Source: Oscillospiraceae bacterium (GTDB lineage: Bacteria; Bacillota; Clostridia; Oscillospirales; Oscillospiraceae). From it: 64,000 nt of DNA. The position numbers and the translations under genes were made by a program. The stretch is taken from NCBI GenBank assembly GCA_902798545.1, contig CADBWQ010000025.1, positions 26,378 to 90,377 on the forward strand, in the 5' to 3' direction. A model generated the notes under the pieces. It did no database searches, was not told where the DNA came from, and saw only the letters and a list, made by a program, of their open reading frames with translations. Below, piece after piece: positions 41,440-51,185 of this stretch (its first letter is position 1; each line of letters opens with the position of its first letter).

Positions 41440-42438
41440 ATGACTTATGACGGAAAACTCCTCGCCCGCGCCCGCGCCGCCCTGGATGTGCAGCGCGAAG
41501 CAAATCAGGCTGAGCAGCAGCGCCGTATGCTCCGCGTTTATCAGGAGATCCCGGAAATTGAACTGATTGACCGGACGCTTCGATCCCACATGGCGGAACT
41601 GGTGAAGCTGACGCTCTCCAGGCCTTCTGATTTGAAGGATCGCCTCGCCGCCCTGCAGGATCGGAATCTGGATCTTCAGATGCGCCGGGCGGAGCTTCTG
41701 ACAGAGCACGGCTATTCCATCGACTACCTGGACGAAATCGTCAGCTGCCCCAGGTGCCGGGACACCGGCTACGACGGGACGGAGGTCTGCGACTGCCTGA
41801 AGCGGCGATACAATCTTGAGCTGACAAAAGAGCTCTCCGGTCTGCTGAGGAACGGAGACGAGTCCTTTGATCACTTCGATCTCAGTCTCTATCCTGCTGT
41901 CCCGGACACTGAGACCGGCTGTATTCCCAGAGAGGCCATGGAAGCAGTCTTTGCCGGATGTAAAAAGTTTGCTCTCAATTTTCCTGACGTCTCCTCAAAT
42001 CTTCTGCTGCGTGGCGGGACCGGACTCGGCAAGACTTATCTCTCTGCCTGTATTGCCCGCGTCGTAGCGGAAAAGGGATATTCTGTCTGTTATGATTCCG
42101 CTTCTGTAGCTCTGGAAGCTTTTGAGCGGCAGAAGTTTTCCCGGGATTCGGAGGAGTCAGAAATTGCCGGTATTAAAGTCAGCCGCATGCTTTCCTGTGA
42201 CCTGATGATTCTGGATGATCTCGGAACCGAAATGGTCACACCGATGTCGGTCAGTGCGCTGTACACGCTCATTAATACCAGGCTGAATGAATGCCGCAGG
42301 ACGATAATCAGCACCAACTGCAGTGACGAAGAACTTGCCCGCAGGTACACCCCTCAGATCTGCTCACGGATCCACGGTGAATTTCTTGAGCTGCCTTTCT
42401 ACGGAGAGGATATTCGCCGTCTCAGGCGCAAAAAATAG
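41440..42438 (+). CDS. DnaC/DnaI-like helicase loader ATPase
   Basis: A 332-aa AAA+ protein that loads the replicative helicase. N-terminal helical region (about 1-95), a Cys cluster CPRCRDTGYDGTEVCDC (about 102-118) likely binding zinc as in DnaI, then Walker A GGTGLGKTYLS and Walker B LMILDDLG, with sensor TNCSDEELA. AGGAG precedes the ATG. Its pairing with dnaD is typical of Clostridia and Bacilli. The gene could be named dnaC or dnaI depending on convention. Confidence 0.9.
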   Translation: MTYDGKLLARARAALDVQREANQAEQQRRMLRVYQEIPEIELIDRTLRSHMAELVKLTLSRPSDLKDRLAALQDRNLDLQMRRAELLTEHGYSIDYLDEIVSCPRCRDTGYDGTEVCDCLKRRYNLELTKELSGLLRNGDESFDHFDLSLYPAVPDTETGCIPREAMEAVFAGCKKFALNFPDVSSNLLLRGGTGLGKTYLSACIARVVAEKGYSVCYDSASVALEAFERQKFSRDSEESEIAGIKVSRMLSCDLMILDDLGTEMVTPMSVSALYTLINTRLNECRRTIISTNCSDEELARRYTPQICSRIHGEFLELPFYGEDIRRLRRKK

Positions 42439-42511
42439 CTTGTCTTTCTTTTAACTTCTGTTATAATGGCCTTGCTTAAAAAATTTTAATCATCATTCAG
42501 GAGGAACCAAC

Positions 42512-43393
42512 ATGGCCACTGCCCGCCGTCGCCGTATGGGTGACCGCAAGGAAGGGCGCCTGCTTCGCTCTCTGCCCGGATTTTCCAAATTCATCCCGTA
42601 TATCATGCCGCAGAGGAATGACCGCTACCTCCATTACGAAGAGAGTTTTGAGGTTACAGCGCTCGACCGCATGCTTCGCAAACTCCGTGTGGAGGGATAT
42701 AAAGGGATCGGAATTCTTCACTTTCTGATTGCGGCATATATCCGCGGTCTCTCGCGCATGCCGGGGGTCAACCGTTTTATCGCCGGTCGCCGCATCTACG
42801 CCCGGGACAATATTGAAGTCGTCATGACCGTCAAACGTGCTCTCAGCATCGACGCCACTGAGACGACAATCAAGGTCGTCTTCGAGCCCACGGATACCAT
42901 CCTGGATGTTTATCGAAAGATGAACGAAAAAATTGACGAAATCAAGTCGAGTGATGAGAACAACGGCACCGAGGATGTCGCTGACACAATCGCCCGCCTG
43001 CCCCGTTTCCTGATTCGATTTGCGTTGACCGTTCTGCGGGTGATGGACTATTTTGGCTGGATCCCCAAATCCCTGCTGGATGTAAGTCCCTTCCACGGTT
43101 CCATGATCATCACCGATCTGGGCTCTCTCCGCATCGGTCCAATCTACCATCACATCTACAACTTCGGTACGCTTCCCTGCTTCATCGCCTTCGGTGCAAA
43201 GCGGCATGCCTATGAGCTCAACCGGCGTGGCGAGATGGTAGACAAAAAATATGTCGACTGCAAGTTTGTGCTGGACGAGGGAATTGTGGACGGACATTAC
43301 TGGGCACAGTTTCTCCTGGCATATCGCTATATGTTCGAGCATCCGGAAATTCTTCTCTCCCCACCCAGCAAGGTGGTTGAGGACGTTTCCTGA
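42512..43393 (+). CDS. 2-oxoacid dehydrogenase E2-like acyltransferase-fold protein, catalytic His replaced
   Basis: A 293-aa protein matching the CAT-like catalytic domain of dihydrolipoamide acyltransferases, but without lipoyl or E1/E3-binding domains. The family active-site motif DHRxxDG reads DEGIVDG (Asp255, Glu256, Asp260), so the catalytic His is Glu. A helical insertion lies near residues 125-190. Stand-alone proteins of this kind are found in Clostridia; function is unknown. AGGAGG precedes the ATG. It is flanked by dnaC and a UUCG terminator. Likely not an active acyltransferase of the usual type. Confidence 0.72.
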   Translation: MATARRRRMGDRKEGRLLRSLPGFSKFIPYIMPQRNDRYLHYEESFEVTALDRMLRKLRVEGYKGIGILHFLIAAYIRGLSRMPGVNRFIAGRRIYARDNIEVVMTVKRALSIDATETTIKVVFEPTDTILDVYRKMNEKIDEIKSSDENNGTEDVADTIARLPRFLIRFALTVLRVMDYFGWIPKSLLDVSPFHGSMIITDLGSLRIGPIYHHIYNFGTLPCFIAFGAKRHAYELNRRGEMVDKKYVDCKFVLDEGIVDGHYWAQFLLAYRYMFEHPEILLSPPSKVVEDVS

Positions 43394-43460
43394 TCACGCA
43401 ATCGGCCAGGGAAGCAGTTTCCTTTATTTTAAAATTCAATTAATCCGGTTTCACTTTGCG

Positions 43461-43485
43461 GCGGTTCTTCGGAACCGCTGCTTTT
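43461..43485 (+). terminator. UUCG-capped terminator
   Basis: GCGGTTC-TTCG-GAACCGC stem with the very stable C(UUCG)G tetraloop, followed by TGCTTTT. Ends the transcript of the acyltransferase-like gene. Confidence 0.8.
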
Positions 43486-43587
43486 AGTTAAAACAATAAA
43501 GGCTCCATCTGAACCTGTTGTCGCTAGTTCCCTTATCCACCGTCTCCGTCTGCTTTTATATTGCTCATGTAAACAGCATTTTCCCTG

Positions 43588-43616
43588 TTGACAATCTCTG
43601 CTTTTGGGTGTATATA
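43588..43616 (+). promoter_or_regulatory. Sigma-A promoter of the hflX operon
   Basis: TTGACA, 17-bp spacer, TATATA, within an AT-rich block. It would drive hflX-yigZ-dgt-dnaG-rpoD. Confidence 0.75.
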
Positions 43617-43742
43617 TAATTAGTTAAGTTGTAGTAACATGGATGAAGTATGTGTATTTGTTGAAAGGCAGGCCTGATTTTCGTAGAAAGCACAGAAAAA
43701 CGTAAAGAACGCGCTATACTGGCAGGGCTGAACGCGCTCAGC

Positions 43743-44981
43743 ATGGATCGGGCTGAACGCTCCTCCGACATCTCCATGGAAGAGCTTGCCGCACTGGTTG
43801 AAACTGCCGGCGGCGAAGTGATCGTCACAATGATTCAAAACCGCCCCTCTCCTGACCCCCGCAGTTTCATCGGAGACGGGAAGGTTGCGGAAATGAAGGC
43901 CCTGATTGCGCAGAACGACTGTGATCTTGCAGTTTTCGATAATGAGCTCTCTCCTTCCCAGATGCGTGTTCTGTCCGAGGATCTCGGCATCAAGGTTCTT
44001 GACCGCTCCGGACTGATTCTGGATATTTTTGCCCAGCGTGCGAGGACGCGTGAGGGTAAGCTCCAGGTTGAACTGGCACAGTATCAGTATCTTCTTCCGA
44101 GGCTTACCGGCATGTGGACCCACCTGGTGCGTCAGACTGCCTCCGGCGGCAGCTCTCCCATCGGTACCCGAGGTCCCGGAGAGACACAGCTGGAAACTGA
44201 CCGGCGGCATATTCGGCGAAAGATTCAGGCGCTGCAGGCTTCTCTGGCAGAGGTCCGGAAGCAGCGTTCCACACAGCGCAGCCTCCGACTGAAGAATCGG
44301 CTGCCCCTCGTGGCGCTGATCGGCTATACCAACGCCGGGAAATCCACACTGCTGAACACCCTGACCTTTTCAACCATTCCGGCCAATGACCGTCTTTTTG
44401 ATACGCTGGATCCCACCACGCGTCGTTTTCCTCTGGCCCCCGGCCAGGAGATTCTGCTCTCTGACACCGTCGGTTTCATTCGCAAGCTCCCCACGCATCT
44501 TGTGGAAGCTTTTAAAGCCACCCTGGAAGAACTGCAGTATGCCGACATCCTGCTTCATGTGATTGATCTCTCCAATCCTGATTGGGAGGAGCAGGCGGCT
44601 GTCGTGGACAGCCTCGTGCAGCAGCTCGGGGCACAACAGACGCCCTGTCTTCGCGTGTTCAACAAGTGTGATCTCTACTCCGGTATTCTTCCCCACGGAG
44701 AGGACGTTGTCTGCATCTCGGCCAGGACCGGCGAGGGTGCTGATGTGCTCACAGCACATCTGATCGCAATGCTGAGCGAGGGCGTCTGCGAGAAGGAACT
44801 CCTGCTCCCCTATTCCGAGGGCGGCGTTCTGGACATTCTCCTCAGGGAAGCACAGGTTTTCTCCACAGAGTATAAAGAAAGCGGAATCCTGGTGCGGGCT
44901 GCTCTCACGCCGGAGCTTCTCGGTCGGTATAAGGCCTTCATCCCCGGATGGAAAGAACCGCGGGAGGACTGGGAAAAATGA
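43743..44981 (+). CDS. hflX: Ribosome-associated GTPase HflX
   Basis: GTPase that splits or rescues stalled ribosomes. At least 412 aa: N-terminal HflX domain (with SPSQMRVLSEDLGIKVLDR), the Gly-rich GSSPIGTRGPGETQLETDRR linker helix, then the G domain with GYTNAGKSTLL, DTVGF and NKCD, and a C-terminal domain. The only canonical start is this ATG, but the open frame continues upstream to 43665 and encodes VESTEKRKERAILAGLNALS, which looks like a genuine HflX N-terminus. The true start may be CTG 43674 or ATT 43677. First gene of a five-gene operon. Confidence 0.9.
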   Translation: MDRAERSSDISMEELAALVETAGGEVIVTMIQNRPSPDPRSFIGDGKVAEMKALIAQNDCDLAVFDNELSPSQMRVLSEDLGIKVLDRSGLILDIFAQRARTREGKLQVELAQYQYLLPRLTGMWTHLVRQTASGGSSPIGTRGPGETQLETDRRHIRRKIQALQASLAEVRKQRSTQRSLRLKNRLPLVALIGYTNAGKSTLLNTLTFSTIPANDRLFDTLDPTTRRFPLAPGQEILLSDTVGFIRKLPTHLVEAFKATLEELQYADILLHVIDLSNPDWEEQAAVVDSLVQQLGAQQTPCLRVFNKCDLYSGILPHGEDVVCISARTGEGADVLTAHLIAMLSEGVCEKELLLPYSEGGVLDILLREAQVFSTEYKESGILVRAALTPELLGRYKAFIPGWKEPREDWEK

Positions 44982-45592
44982 GCACGGGGTTTTGTACGCC
45001 TGCCGGGCCGGGCAGATCTGAGCTCACGGAAAAGCGCTCCCGTTTTATCGGGCAGGTCAGGCCGGTGGACAACGAGCAGGAGGCCAAGGACTTCATCGCC
45101 AGTGTGAAAAAGCAGTACCACGACGCCAGGCACAACTGCTGGTGTTACCGCATTGCAGACGGGCCGGAGCGCTTTTCGGACGACGGAGAACCTCAGGGCA
45201 GCGCAGGTATGCCGATGCTGGAAGTATTCCGGCGCGAGGGCATCCAAAACTTTGTCTGTGTTGTGACGAGATACTTTGGCGGCGTTCTGCTCGGTACGGG
45301 AGGCCTCTCCAGAGCCTACTCCGGTACCGCAAAACAGGCGTTGACAGAAGCCGGCACTGTAACGATCGGCAGTTATACCGAGCTTCGGTTTTCCTGTCCC
45401 TACGGTCTCGGTGAGCGGCTGAAGAATCTGATCATTGCCTCCGGCGCCTCTATCGAAGACATTCAATACGGATCCGAGGTTGAAATGACGGTTCTCGCGC
45501 AGGAGGCGTCTGCAGAGGCACTCACAGGACAGATTCATGATCTCAGTGGGGGGCAGATTCTGCCTGAAATGCGCAGCGGTGTGAGGAGGTAA
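44978..45592 (+). CDS. YigZ/IMPACT-family protein
   Basis: A 204-aa protein of the YigZ (UPF0029/IMPACT) family. The N-terminal half contains DARHNCWCYRI, DDGEPQGSAGMPML and VTRYFGGVLLGTGGL, the family hallmarks. A C-terminal DUF1949 domain follows. Bacterial members act with the translation machinery, though their exact reaction is uncertain. The ATG overlaps the hflX stop (ATGA), so translation is probably coupled. Length is typical. Confidence 0.92.
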   Translation: MSTGFCTPAGPGRSELTEKRSRFIGQVRPVDNEQEAKDFIASVKKQYHDARHNCWCYRIADGPERFSDDGEPQGSAGMPMLEVFRREGIQNFVCVVTRYFGGVLLGTGGLSRAYSGTAKQALTEAGTVTIGSYTELRFSCPYGLGERLKNLIIASGASIEDIQYGSEVEMTVLAQEASAEALTGQIHDLSGGQILPEMRSGVRR

Positions 45593-45595
45593 GAC

Positions 45596-46597
45596 ATGCT
45601 TCCGAGAGAAGAACGCGAACAGCTGGAGCAGATACTTGTCGGCCCCTGGGGAATTCGTGCAGCACAGTCTCATGGCAGGCAGGTACCGGAAGAGGAATGT
45701 GATGTCCGCACCTGTTTTCAGAGAGATGTAGACCGGATCACACACTGCAAATCTTTCCGGCGTCTGAAGCACAAGACTCAGGTCTTTCTTCAGCCCGAGG
45801 GGGATCACTACCGTACCCGCCTGACGCATACGCTTGAGGTCAGCAGGCTGGCAAGGACGGTCTCCCGTGCATTGAAACTGAACGAGGACCTCACTGAGGC
45901 CATTGCACTTGGTCACGATCTGGGTCACACCCCCTTTGGACATGCGGGTGAGCGTGCCCTGAACCGGATCCATCCGGGCGGTTTTCGCCACTATGAGCAG
46001 AGTCTCCGGGTGGTGGATCTGCTGGAGCGGGGAGGCCGCGGGTTGAACCTGTGTGAAGAAACCCGGATGGGAATCCTCAACCACACGCACGGTGCGCCGG
46101 ATGATACATTGGAAGCTACCTGCGTGCGTCTGTGTGACCGAATTGCCTATATCAATCATGATCTGGACGATTCGATCCGGGCAGGTCTCCTGACAGCTGA
46201 AGAAGTCCCGGAACGCATTCGGACCGGCTGCGGCGAACGGAACTCTGAGCGTATCAACAGCTTTATCACAGACCTGATTCGTTCCAGCGGAAACGGCGTA
46301 CTCCGGATGAGTCCAGAGATGCAGGAACTGTTTGAATATTTCCATGGTTTCATGTATTCCGACATCTACACCAATCCCATCGCAAAGGGAGAGGAAGGAA
46401 AGGTAGACGGGATTCTGGCCTCTCTGTACGAGGTCTATGTGGCGCATCCGGAAAAGCTGCCGGAAGATTTCGGCGGCGTGCTGAACCGCGAGGGGGCAGA
46501 GCGGGCCGCCTGTGACTATATCAGCGGGATGACCGACGGCTATGCCATGGAAAAATACGGCGAACTGTTTATCCCCTTCGCCTGGACGGTAAAGTAA
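45596..46597 (+). CDS. dgt: Deoxyguanosine triphosphate triphosphohydrolase-like HD protein
   Basis: A 333-aa HD-domain phosphohydrolase that converts dNTPs to nucleosides and triphosphate. Metal ligands lie in YRTRLTHTLEV and in GHDLGHTPFGHAGE; the conserved NHTHGAPDDT region follows. The length matches the short Gram-positive type. A strong GAGGAGG site lies upstream. Adjacent to dnaG and rpoD in several Firmicutes. Substrate preference is not visible from sequence. Confidence 0.92.
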   Translation: MLPREEREQLEQILVGPWGIRAAQSHGRQVPEEECDVRTCFQRDVDRITHCKSFRRLKHKTQVFLQPEGDHYRTRLTHTLEVSRLARTVSRALKLNEDLTEAIALGHDLGHTPFGHAGERALNRIHPGGFRHYEQSLRVVDLLERGGRGLNLCEETRMGILNHTHGAPDDTLEATCVRLCDRIAYINHDLDDSIRAGLLTAEEVPERIRTGCGERNSERINSFITDLIRSSGNGVLRMSPEMQELFEYFHGFMYSDIYTNPIAKGEEGKVDGILASLYEVYVAHPEKLPEDFGGVLNREGAERAACDYISGMTDGYAMEKYGELFIPFAWTVK

Positions 46598-46599
46598 TT

Positions 46600-48345
46600 A
46601 TGGCTTTTCCTGAGAGTTTTATACAGGAGCTCACGGAACGCAGCGATATCGTTGACGTTGTAGGGAGCTATGTCTCTCTTTCCAAGCGCTCCGGCGCCAA
46701 TCTGTTCGGGCTCTGCCCTTTTCACAATGAGCGCACCCCCTCCTTTGCAGTGAATCCTTCCGGGCAGTTTTATCACTGTTTTGGGTGCGGCAAAGGCGGC
46801 GGCGTGATCAACTTTATCATGGAGATTGAGAACCTCTCCTATCCAGATGCCGTAGCCTTTCTGGCAAAGCGCGCAGGCATGCAGATGCCTGAGGAATCGA
46901 ATGATCGTGAGAGCAGGAAGCGTGCCCGGCTTCTCGCCGCAAACAAGGACGCGGCAAGATGGTTCTATGAGCAGCTGACAACACCGGAAGGGAAGCGCTG
47001 CACCGATTACATGAATTCCCGCCAGATTTCCCCTGCGATCGCCAGACGCTTCGGCCTGGGCTTTGCGCCGGAGCGAAGCGGCACCTTTCTTTCCGCCATG
47101 CGTGAAAAGGGATACACTGACTGGGAGCTGATCGACGCCGACCTCATACGCAAAGGAGATCACGGGTTTTACAGCACCTTCCGCAATCGCCTCATGTTCC
47201 CCATCATCGATGTGCGTGGGAACGTGATTGGCTTTTCCGGCCGGACACTCGGCGACAGCGGAGCGAAATATCTCAACAGCCGGGACACCTCGGTCTTCAA
47301 CAAGGGCCGGAACCTCTTTGCGCTGAATCTGGCGAAAAAGTCCAAGGCTGGATATATTATTCTTTCAGAAGGCAATATTGATATTGTGGCGTTGCACCAG
47401 GCCGGCTTCGACTCTGCGGTGGCGTCGCTGGGAACTTCCCTCACCCCGGAGCAGGCCAGGCTGTTGAGCCGCTACACTGGAGAAGTGATTATCGCCTATG
47501 ACAACGACGGCGCAGGGATCAAGGCTTCTCAGCGTGCGATCGGGATTCTGGAGCGGCTGGACATGAAGGTCCGGGTGCTTCGCCTCACCGGCGCCAAGGA
47601 TCCGGACGAATACATCAGGGCAAGGGGATCCGACGCATTTCGCAATCTTCTGGAGAGCTCTGAAGATCAACTGGATTATCGGCTCGGCGCTGTGACAGCA
47701 AAATACGATCTGAACCAGGATGATCAGAAGGTAGCATTCCTGAAAGAAGCCACTGAGCTGCTGGCGAGCTTACCGGGTCCCGTGGAGCGTCAGGTCTACG
47801 CGATCCGGGTTGCAGGCCAGGCCGGCGTCGGCCAGGATGCGGTGATCCAGGAGGTAGAACGTCGACGGAAAGCACTGTTGCGGAAAGCCCGACGGTCCGA
47901 GGAGCAGGAGTTCAACCGTCCGGAGCGGATGGCACAGCCTGCCGCGAAGGAGCTTCGTTACCAGAATCCGGTATCGGCAGCTGCGGAGGAGGGCGTGATC
48001 CGGCTTCTGTATCTGGAACCTGTACTCAGCGAGGAGCCGGGTCTCCCGGAACCGGACCAGTTTTCTTCAGATGCGCTGGGGCGGATCTACAGCGTGCTGC
48101 GGCAAAAAATCAAAGACGGTGACACCGTTAACATTGGTTCTCTCTCCGGGGACCTCAGCCCGGAAGAGATGAATCTTCTGGTGACAATCTTGCAGAAACC
48201 GGAAGTCCTGTCCAACAGCCGGCGGGCGATGCAGGACTATATCACGAGAATACGCGAACAGAATGAGCGCACATCCCAGAGTGGCGAGACGGATCTCAAC
48301 GCCCTGCGGGACAAGCTCAGAAAACGAAAGGGGTACCATCCATGA
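46600..48345 (+). CDS. dnaG: DNA primase
   Basis: A 581-aa primase. N-terminal CHC2 zinc finger ([11 protein letters not shown] and [10 protein letters not shown]), catalytic core with TOPRIM motifs [14 protein letters not shown] and YDNDGAG, and a C-terminal helicase-interacting domain rich in helix. The start is 2 bp after the dgt stop and the end overlaps rpoD by 4 bp, the classic dnaG-rpoD arrangement. Length is typical. Confidence 0.97.
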   Translation: MAFPESFIQELTERSDIVDVVGSYVSLSKRSGANLFGLCPFHNERTPSFAVNPSGQFYHCFGCGKGGGVINFIMEIENLSYPDAVAFLAKRAGMQMPEESNDRESRKRARLLAANKDAARWFYEQLTTPEGKRCTDYMNSRQISPAIARRFGLGFAPERSGTFLSAMREKGYTDWELIDADLIRKGDHGFYSTFRNRLMFPIIDVRGNVIGFSGRTLGDSGAKYLNSRDTSVFNKGRNLFALNLAKKSKAGYIILSEGNIDIVALHQAGFDSAVASLGTSLTPEQARLLSRYTGEVIIAYDNDGAGIKASQRAIGILERLDMKVRVLRLTGAKDPDEYIRARGSDAFRNLLESSEDQLDYRLGAVTAKYDLNQDDQKVAFLKEATELLASLPGPVERQVYAIRVAGQAGVGQDAVIQEVERRRKALLRKARRSEEQEFNRPERMAQPAAKELRYQNPVSAAAEEGVIRLLYLEPVLSEEPGLPEPDQFSSDALGRIYSVLRQKIKDGDTVNIGSLSGDLSPEEMNLLVTILQKPEVLSNSRRAMQDYITRIREQNERTSQSGETDLNALRDKLRKRKGYHP

Positions 48346-49613
48346 ATGACGAACTGCAACTGACTGAAGAAGATCTCGAGAGCATGGCGGACAAGCTCAT
48401 CGAAGAGGCCGCAGGCGCCGACATCGCAGGACAGCAGGAAACGGAACTGATAACAAGCCGTAAGAAGGCACCGCGTAAAAAAGAAGCGCAGGCCGACACC
48501 CGTCCTCCGGAAGAGCGGCTGAAGGAGCTCTTTGAAAAGGGCAAGAAAGCCGGCAAGCTCACAGTAAAGGATCTGGAACTTCTTAATGAGTTGAACATGG
48601 ATGCGGACAGCATCGACAAGTTCTACGAACAGTTGGAGCAGAATAACATCGATATCGACTATGCCGCCGGCGACCTGGGTCTGCCGCTGGATGACGATCT
48701 TCTGCCGGAGCTGGACGATTTGAGTGAGGTTGAAGAAGTCCCCACCGAAGAAGTCACCGACACTGACGCGCTGATGGACAGCTTTGCCACCGATGACCCT
48801 GTCAGGATGTATCTCAAGGAAATCGGCAAAGTTCCTCTGCTCACACCGGATGAGGAGCTGGATTTGGCCAAGCGTATGAGCGAGGGTGACGAAGAGGCCA
48901 AACGCCGCATGACCGAAGCCAACCTCCGTCTCGTCGTTTCCATTGCCAAGCGTTACGTTGGCCGTGGAATGCTGTTTCTGGATCTGATTCAGGAAGGCAA
49001 TCTCGGTCTCATCAAGGCCGTCGAGAAGTTCGATTACACCAAGGGCTATAAGTTTTCTACCTATGCCACCTGGTGGATTCGTCAGGCAATCACCCGCGCC
49101 ATTGCGGACCAGGCCAGAACCATTCGCATCCCGGTACACATGGTTGAGACAATCAATAAGACCATCCGTGTCTCCCGTCAGCTTCTGCAGGAACTGGGGC
49201 ACGATCCCAGCGCGGAAGAGATTGCCGCAGAGATGGATATGCCGGTTGAAAAAGTCCGTGACATTCTGAAAATTGCGCAGGAGCCCGTCAGTCTGGAGAC
49301 CCCGATCGGAGAGGAAGAGGACAGCCATCTTGGTGACTTCATCCCGGATGAGGACGCATCCGAGCCCAGCGAAGCCGCGTCCTTTTCTCTTCTGCGGGAG
49401 CAGCTGGAAGAGGTTCTTGAGACCCTTGCACCGCGTGAAAAGAAAGTGCTGGAGTTGCGTTTCGGTATTGTCGATGGACGTACGCGCACCCTCGAGGAGG
49501 TCGGTAAGGAGTTCAACGTCACACGCGAACGAATCCGCCAGATAGAAGCCAAAGCCCTGCGCAAGCTCCGTCACCCCAGCCGCAGCAAGAAGCTTCGCGA
49601 TTTTCTGAATTGA
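48342..49613 (+). CDS. rpoD: Primary RNA polymerase sigma factor (SigA/RpoD)
   Basis: A 423-aa sigma-70 factor. Acidic N-terminal region 1.1 (about 1-100), region 1.2, region 2 with [16 protein letters not shown] and the DNA-melting [15 protein letters not shown], region 3, and region 4.2 with [18 protein letters not shown]. The housekeeping nature is clear from the complete region 2-4 set and the dnaG-linked position. It agrees with the many TTGACA/TATAAT promoters in the window. Confidence 0.98.
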   Translation: MNDELQLTEEDLESMADKLIEEAAGADIAGQQETELITSRKKAPRKKEAQADTRPPEERLKELFEKGKKAGKLTVKDLELLNELNMDADSIDKFYEQLEQNNIDIDYAAGDLGLPLDDDLLPELDDLSEVEEVPTEEVTDTDALMDSFATDDPVRMYLKEIGKVPLLTPDEELDLAKRMSEGDEEAKRRMTEANLRLVVSIAKRYVGRGMLFLDLIQEGNLGLIKAVEKFDYTKGYKFSTYATWWIRQAITRAIADQARTIRIPVHMVETINKTIRVSRQLLQELGHDPSAEEIAAEMDMPVEKVRDILKIAQEPVSLETPIGEEEDSHLGDFIPDEDASEPSEAASFSLLREQLEEVLETLAPREKKVLELRFGIVDGRTRTLEEVGKEFNVTRERIRQIEAKALRKLRHPSRSKKLRDFLN

Positions 49614-49678
49614 GTCGAAAGGGTTTCCGACACAGCCATTATCCGGTATCATGATAATGAAAAGCGAGGTGTACAAGG

Positions 49679-50794
49679 ATGAAAACGAAACTTTCAGTCC
49701 TTCTGGTTCTGATTCTGCTCTTTGGCTGTATGACGTCCGCGCATGCTGAACAAGAAGGCACGACTGTCAACAGCGAGATCAGTTCCCAGATCAGCCTGAT
49801 CCACGATCACATCAATGATTTGTTTCAGCCGGATATCGGAACCGTCTGGTACTACAGCATCATGGATTTTGATCACAACGGCAGGCTGGAATTCTTCGCC
49901 GCGACGCAGCACCCGGCAGATCGTTCCACGAGTCTGAAGGTGTGGGAGGTCACCGAAGATCTGGCTTCGCTCACGGAGTGCACCATTGTAAAAGACCCGG
50001 ACGAGTCATTTCCCGACATTCTCTCGAATTCCGCAGATGCCTTTCATGATGTCAGCACCGGTACATGGTCCTATCTGTTTTATGACAACATCATTCTCTC
50101 CCCTGCTGATGTGTATACGGTGATGTGTTCCGTCAGCCTGAAAGACGGTGCGCTGGGATATGAGTCTTACGCCGTGGAGCATTCTGAGATGGTAAACTCC
50201 TATCGCTATGTCACCCATCTTGACAACAACGGTTTTCCAATCTCCGATAAGCAGTATAACTCGATGGCGATCAACGCCTTTGCCGGGGCGGAACGCAGCG
50301 CCGTAAACTTTGACTGGTTTCAGGCCGGCACCACGGTGACGCTCTCCCGCCTGATCAACAGCTATGAGGTTTTTACCGGTTCCGTCGCGCCTGCGGAAGA
50401 CTCTCCTGTTTTTGATCCTCCCATTCTGCACCATGACGAACTGGCTCCCGTATACGGGTCTGCCGGAGATGTAAACGCAACCTATATGGTCATCACCAGG
50501 AATCCTGGCAGTGTGAAGATCAAATCCAACGCCAACATCAAGTTTGTCGCTGATGCCAATGTCTATGACTCGGCATATTGGACCTTTGTCTCTCCAGATG
50601 GGGGTGAATATGATCTGGCATACTTTCAGGCACACTTCGTCTATTCCTCTATCAGCGGTGCATATGATACGACGCTCCGAATAAACGCGGCAGATGGGTA
50701 CATGGATGGATGGGGTGCCTACTGCACTTTCTCCTTCAAGGGCCAGACCGCTGTCACCAGCACAGCCTGGATCAGCATCACCGATAACCGCTGA
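49679..50794 (+). CDS. Secreted protein of unknown function
   Basis: A 371-aa exported protein with signal peptide (cleavage probably after SAHA, residue ~22; a Cys at LFGC could alternatively be lipidated). The mature part begins with a helix and then a calcium-binding-like loop DFDHNGRLEFF, and has a C-terminal beta-sandwich-like region rich in Thr/Ser/Tyr from about residue 270. The family was not recognised. An AGGTGTACAAGG region upstream supports the start. It stands alone after rpoD. Confidence 0.65.
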   Translation: MKTKLSVLLVLILLFGCMTSAHAEQEGTTVNSEISSQISLIHDHINDLFQPDIGTVWYYSIMDFDHNGRLEFFAATQHPADRSTSLKVWEVTEDLASLTECTIVKDPDESFPDILSNSADAFHDVSTGTWSYLFYDNIILSPADVYTVMCSVSLKDGALGYESYAVEHSEMVNSYRYVTHLDNNGFPISDKQYNSMAINAFAGAERSAVNFDWFQAGTTVTLSRLINSYEVFTGSVAPAEDSPVFDPPILHHDELAPVYGSAGDVNATYMVITRNPGSVKIKSNANIKFVADANVYDSAYWTFVSPDGGEYDLAYFQAHFVYSSISGAYDTTLRINAADGYMDGWGAYCTFSFKGQTAVTSTAWISITDNR

Positions 50795-50890
50795 ACGGTC
50801 CGGACCTGCCCGTCGCTTTGATTTTCCCGTATGATAGAATTCCGTCTAAGTCCGTCTAAGGCTCATAAAAAAAGGGGGACAGATGCAATT

Positions 50891-51022
50891 ATGAAACCAA
50901 TGGGATATCAGCAGGTGAAAGAGCGTGTTGACAGAGAAGACAAAGTCCTGAAGAAGCTTGTGATCCAAACCGGAATCGGCATGCTTGCAGCATTGCTGAT
51001 TACGATTGCCTTCGTGCGCTGA
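50891..51022 (+). CDS. Small single-pass membrane protein
   Basis: A 43-aa protein: MKPMGYQQVKERVDREDKVL-type charged N-terminal helix and one hydrophobic C-terminal segment. The ribosome binding site GGGGGA lies about 12 bp upstream, rather far; a second Met at codon 4 improves spacing little. The preceding 20 bases contain a short GTCCGTCTAA duplication. A strong terminator follows. No family recognised. Confidence 0.5.
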   Translation: MKPMGYQQVKERVDREDKVLKKLVIQTGIGMLAALLITIAFVR

Positions 51023-51086
51023 CGACACACGCTGTCCGAAAAGCCGGCGCACTCCGCCATCATAGCTTTCTTCAGCTGCGCTCTCC

Positions 51087-51129
51087 AATAACAGAGCGCC
51101 GAGGGATAACCCTTCGGCGCTCTGTTATT
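51087..51129. terminator. Long bidirectional terminator
   Basis: About 19-bp stem AATAACAGAGCGCCGAGGG / CCCTTCGGCGCTCTGTTATT with a single bulge and short loop, between convergent genes. Confidence 0.85.
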
Positions 51130-51185
51130 CGTATTCAGTTCCGCGGCAGGTTTTCTGCTAAGTCTTCGGTCGATACTGTTTTCCT

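Noticed and set aside
44810-46447. 545-codon open frame on the minus strand
   Set aside because: Antisense to yigZ and dgt, both intact and motif-complete on the other strand.
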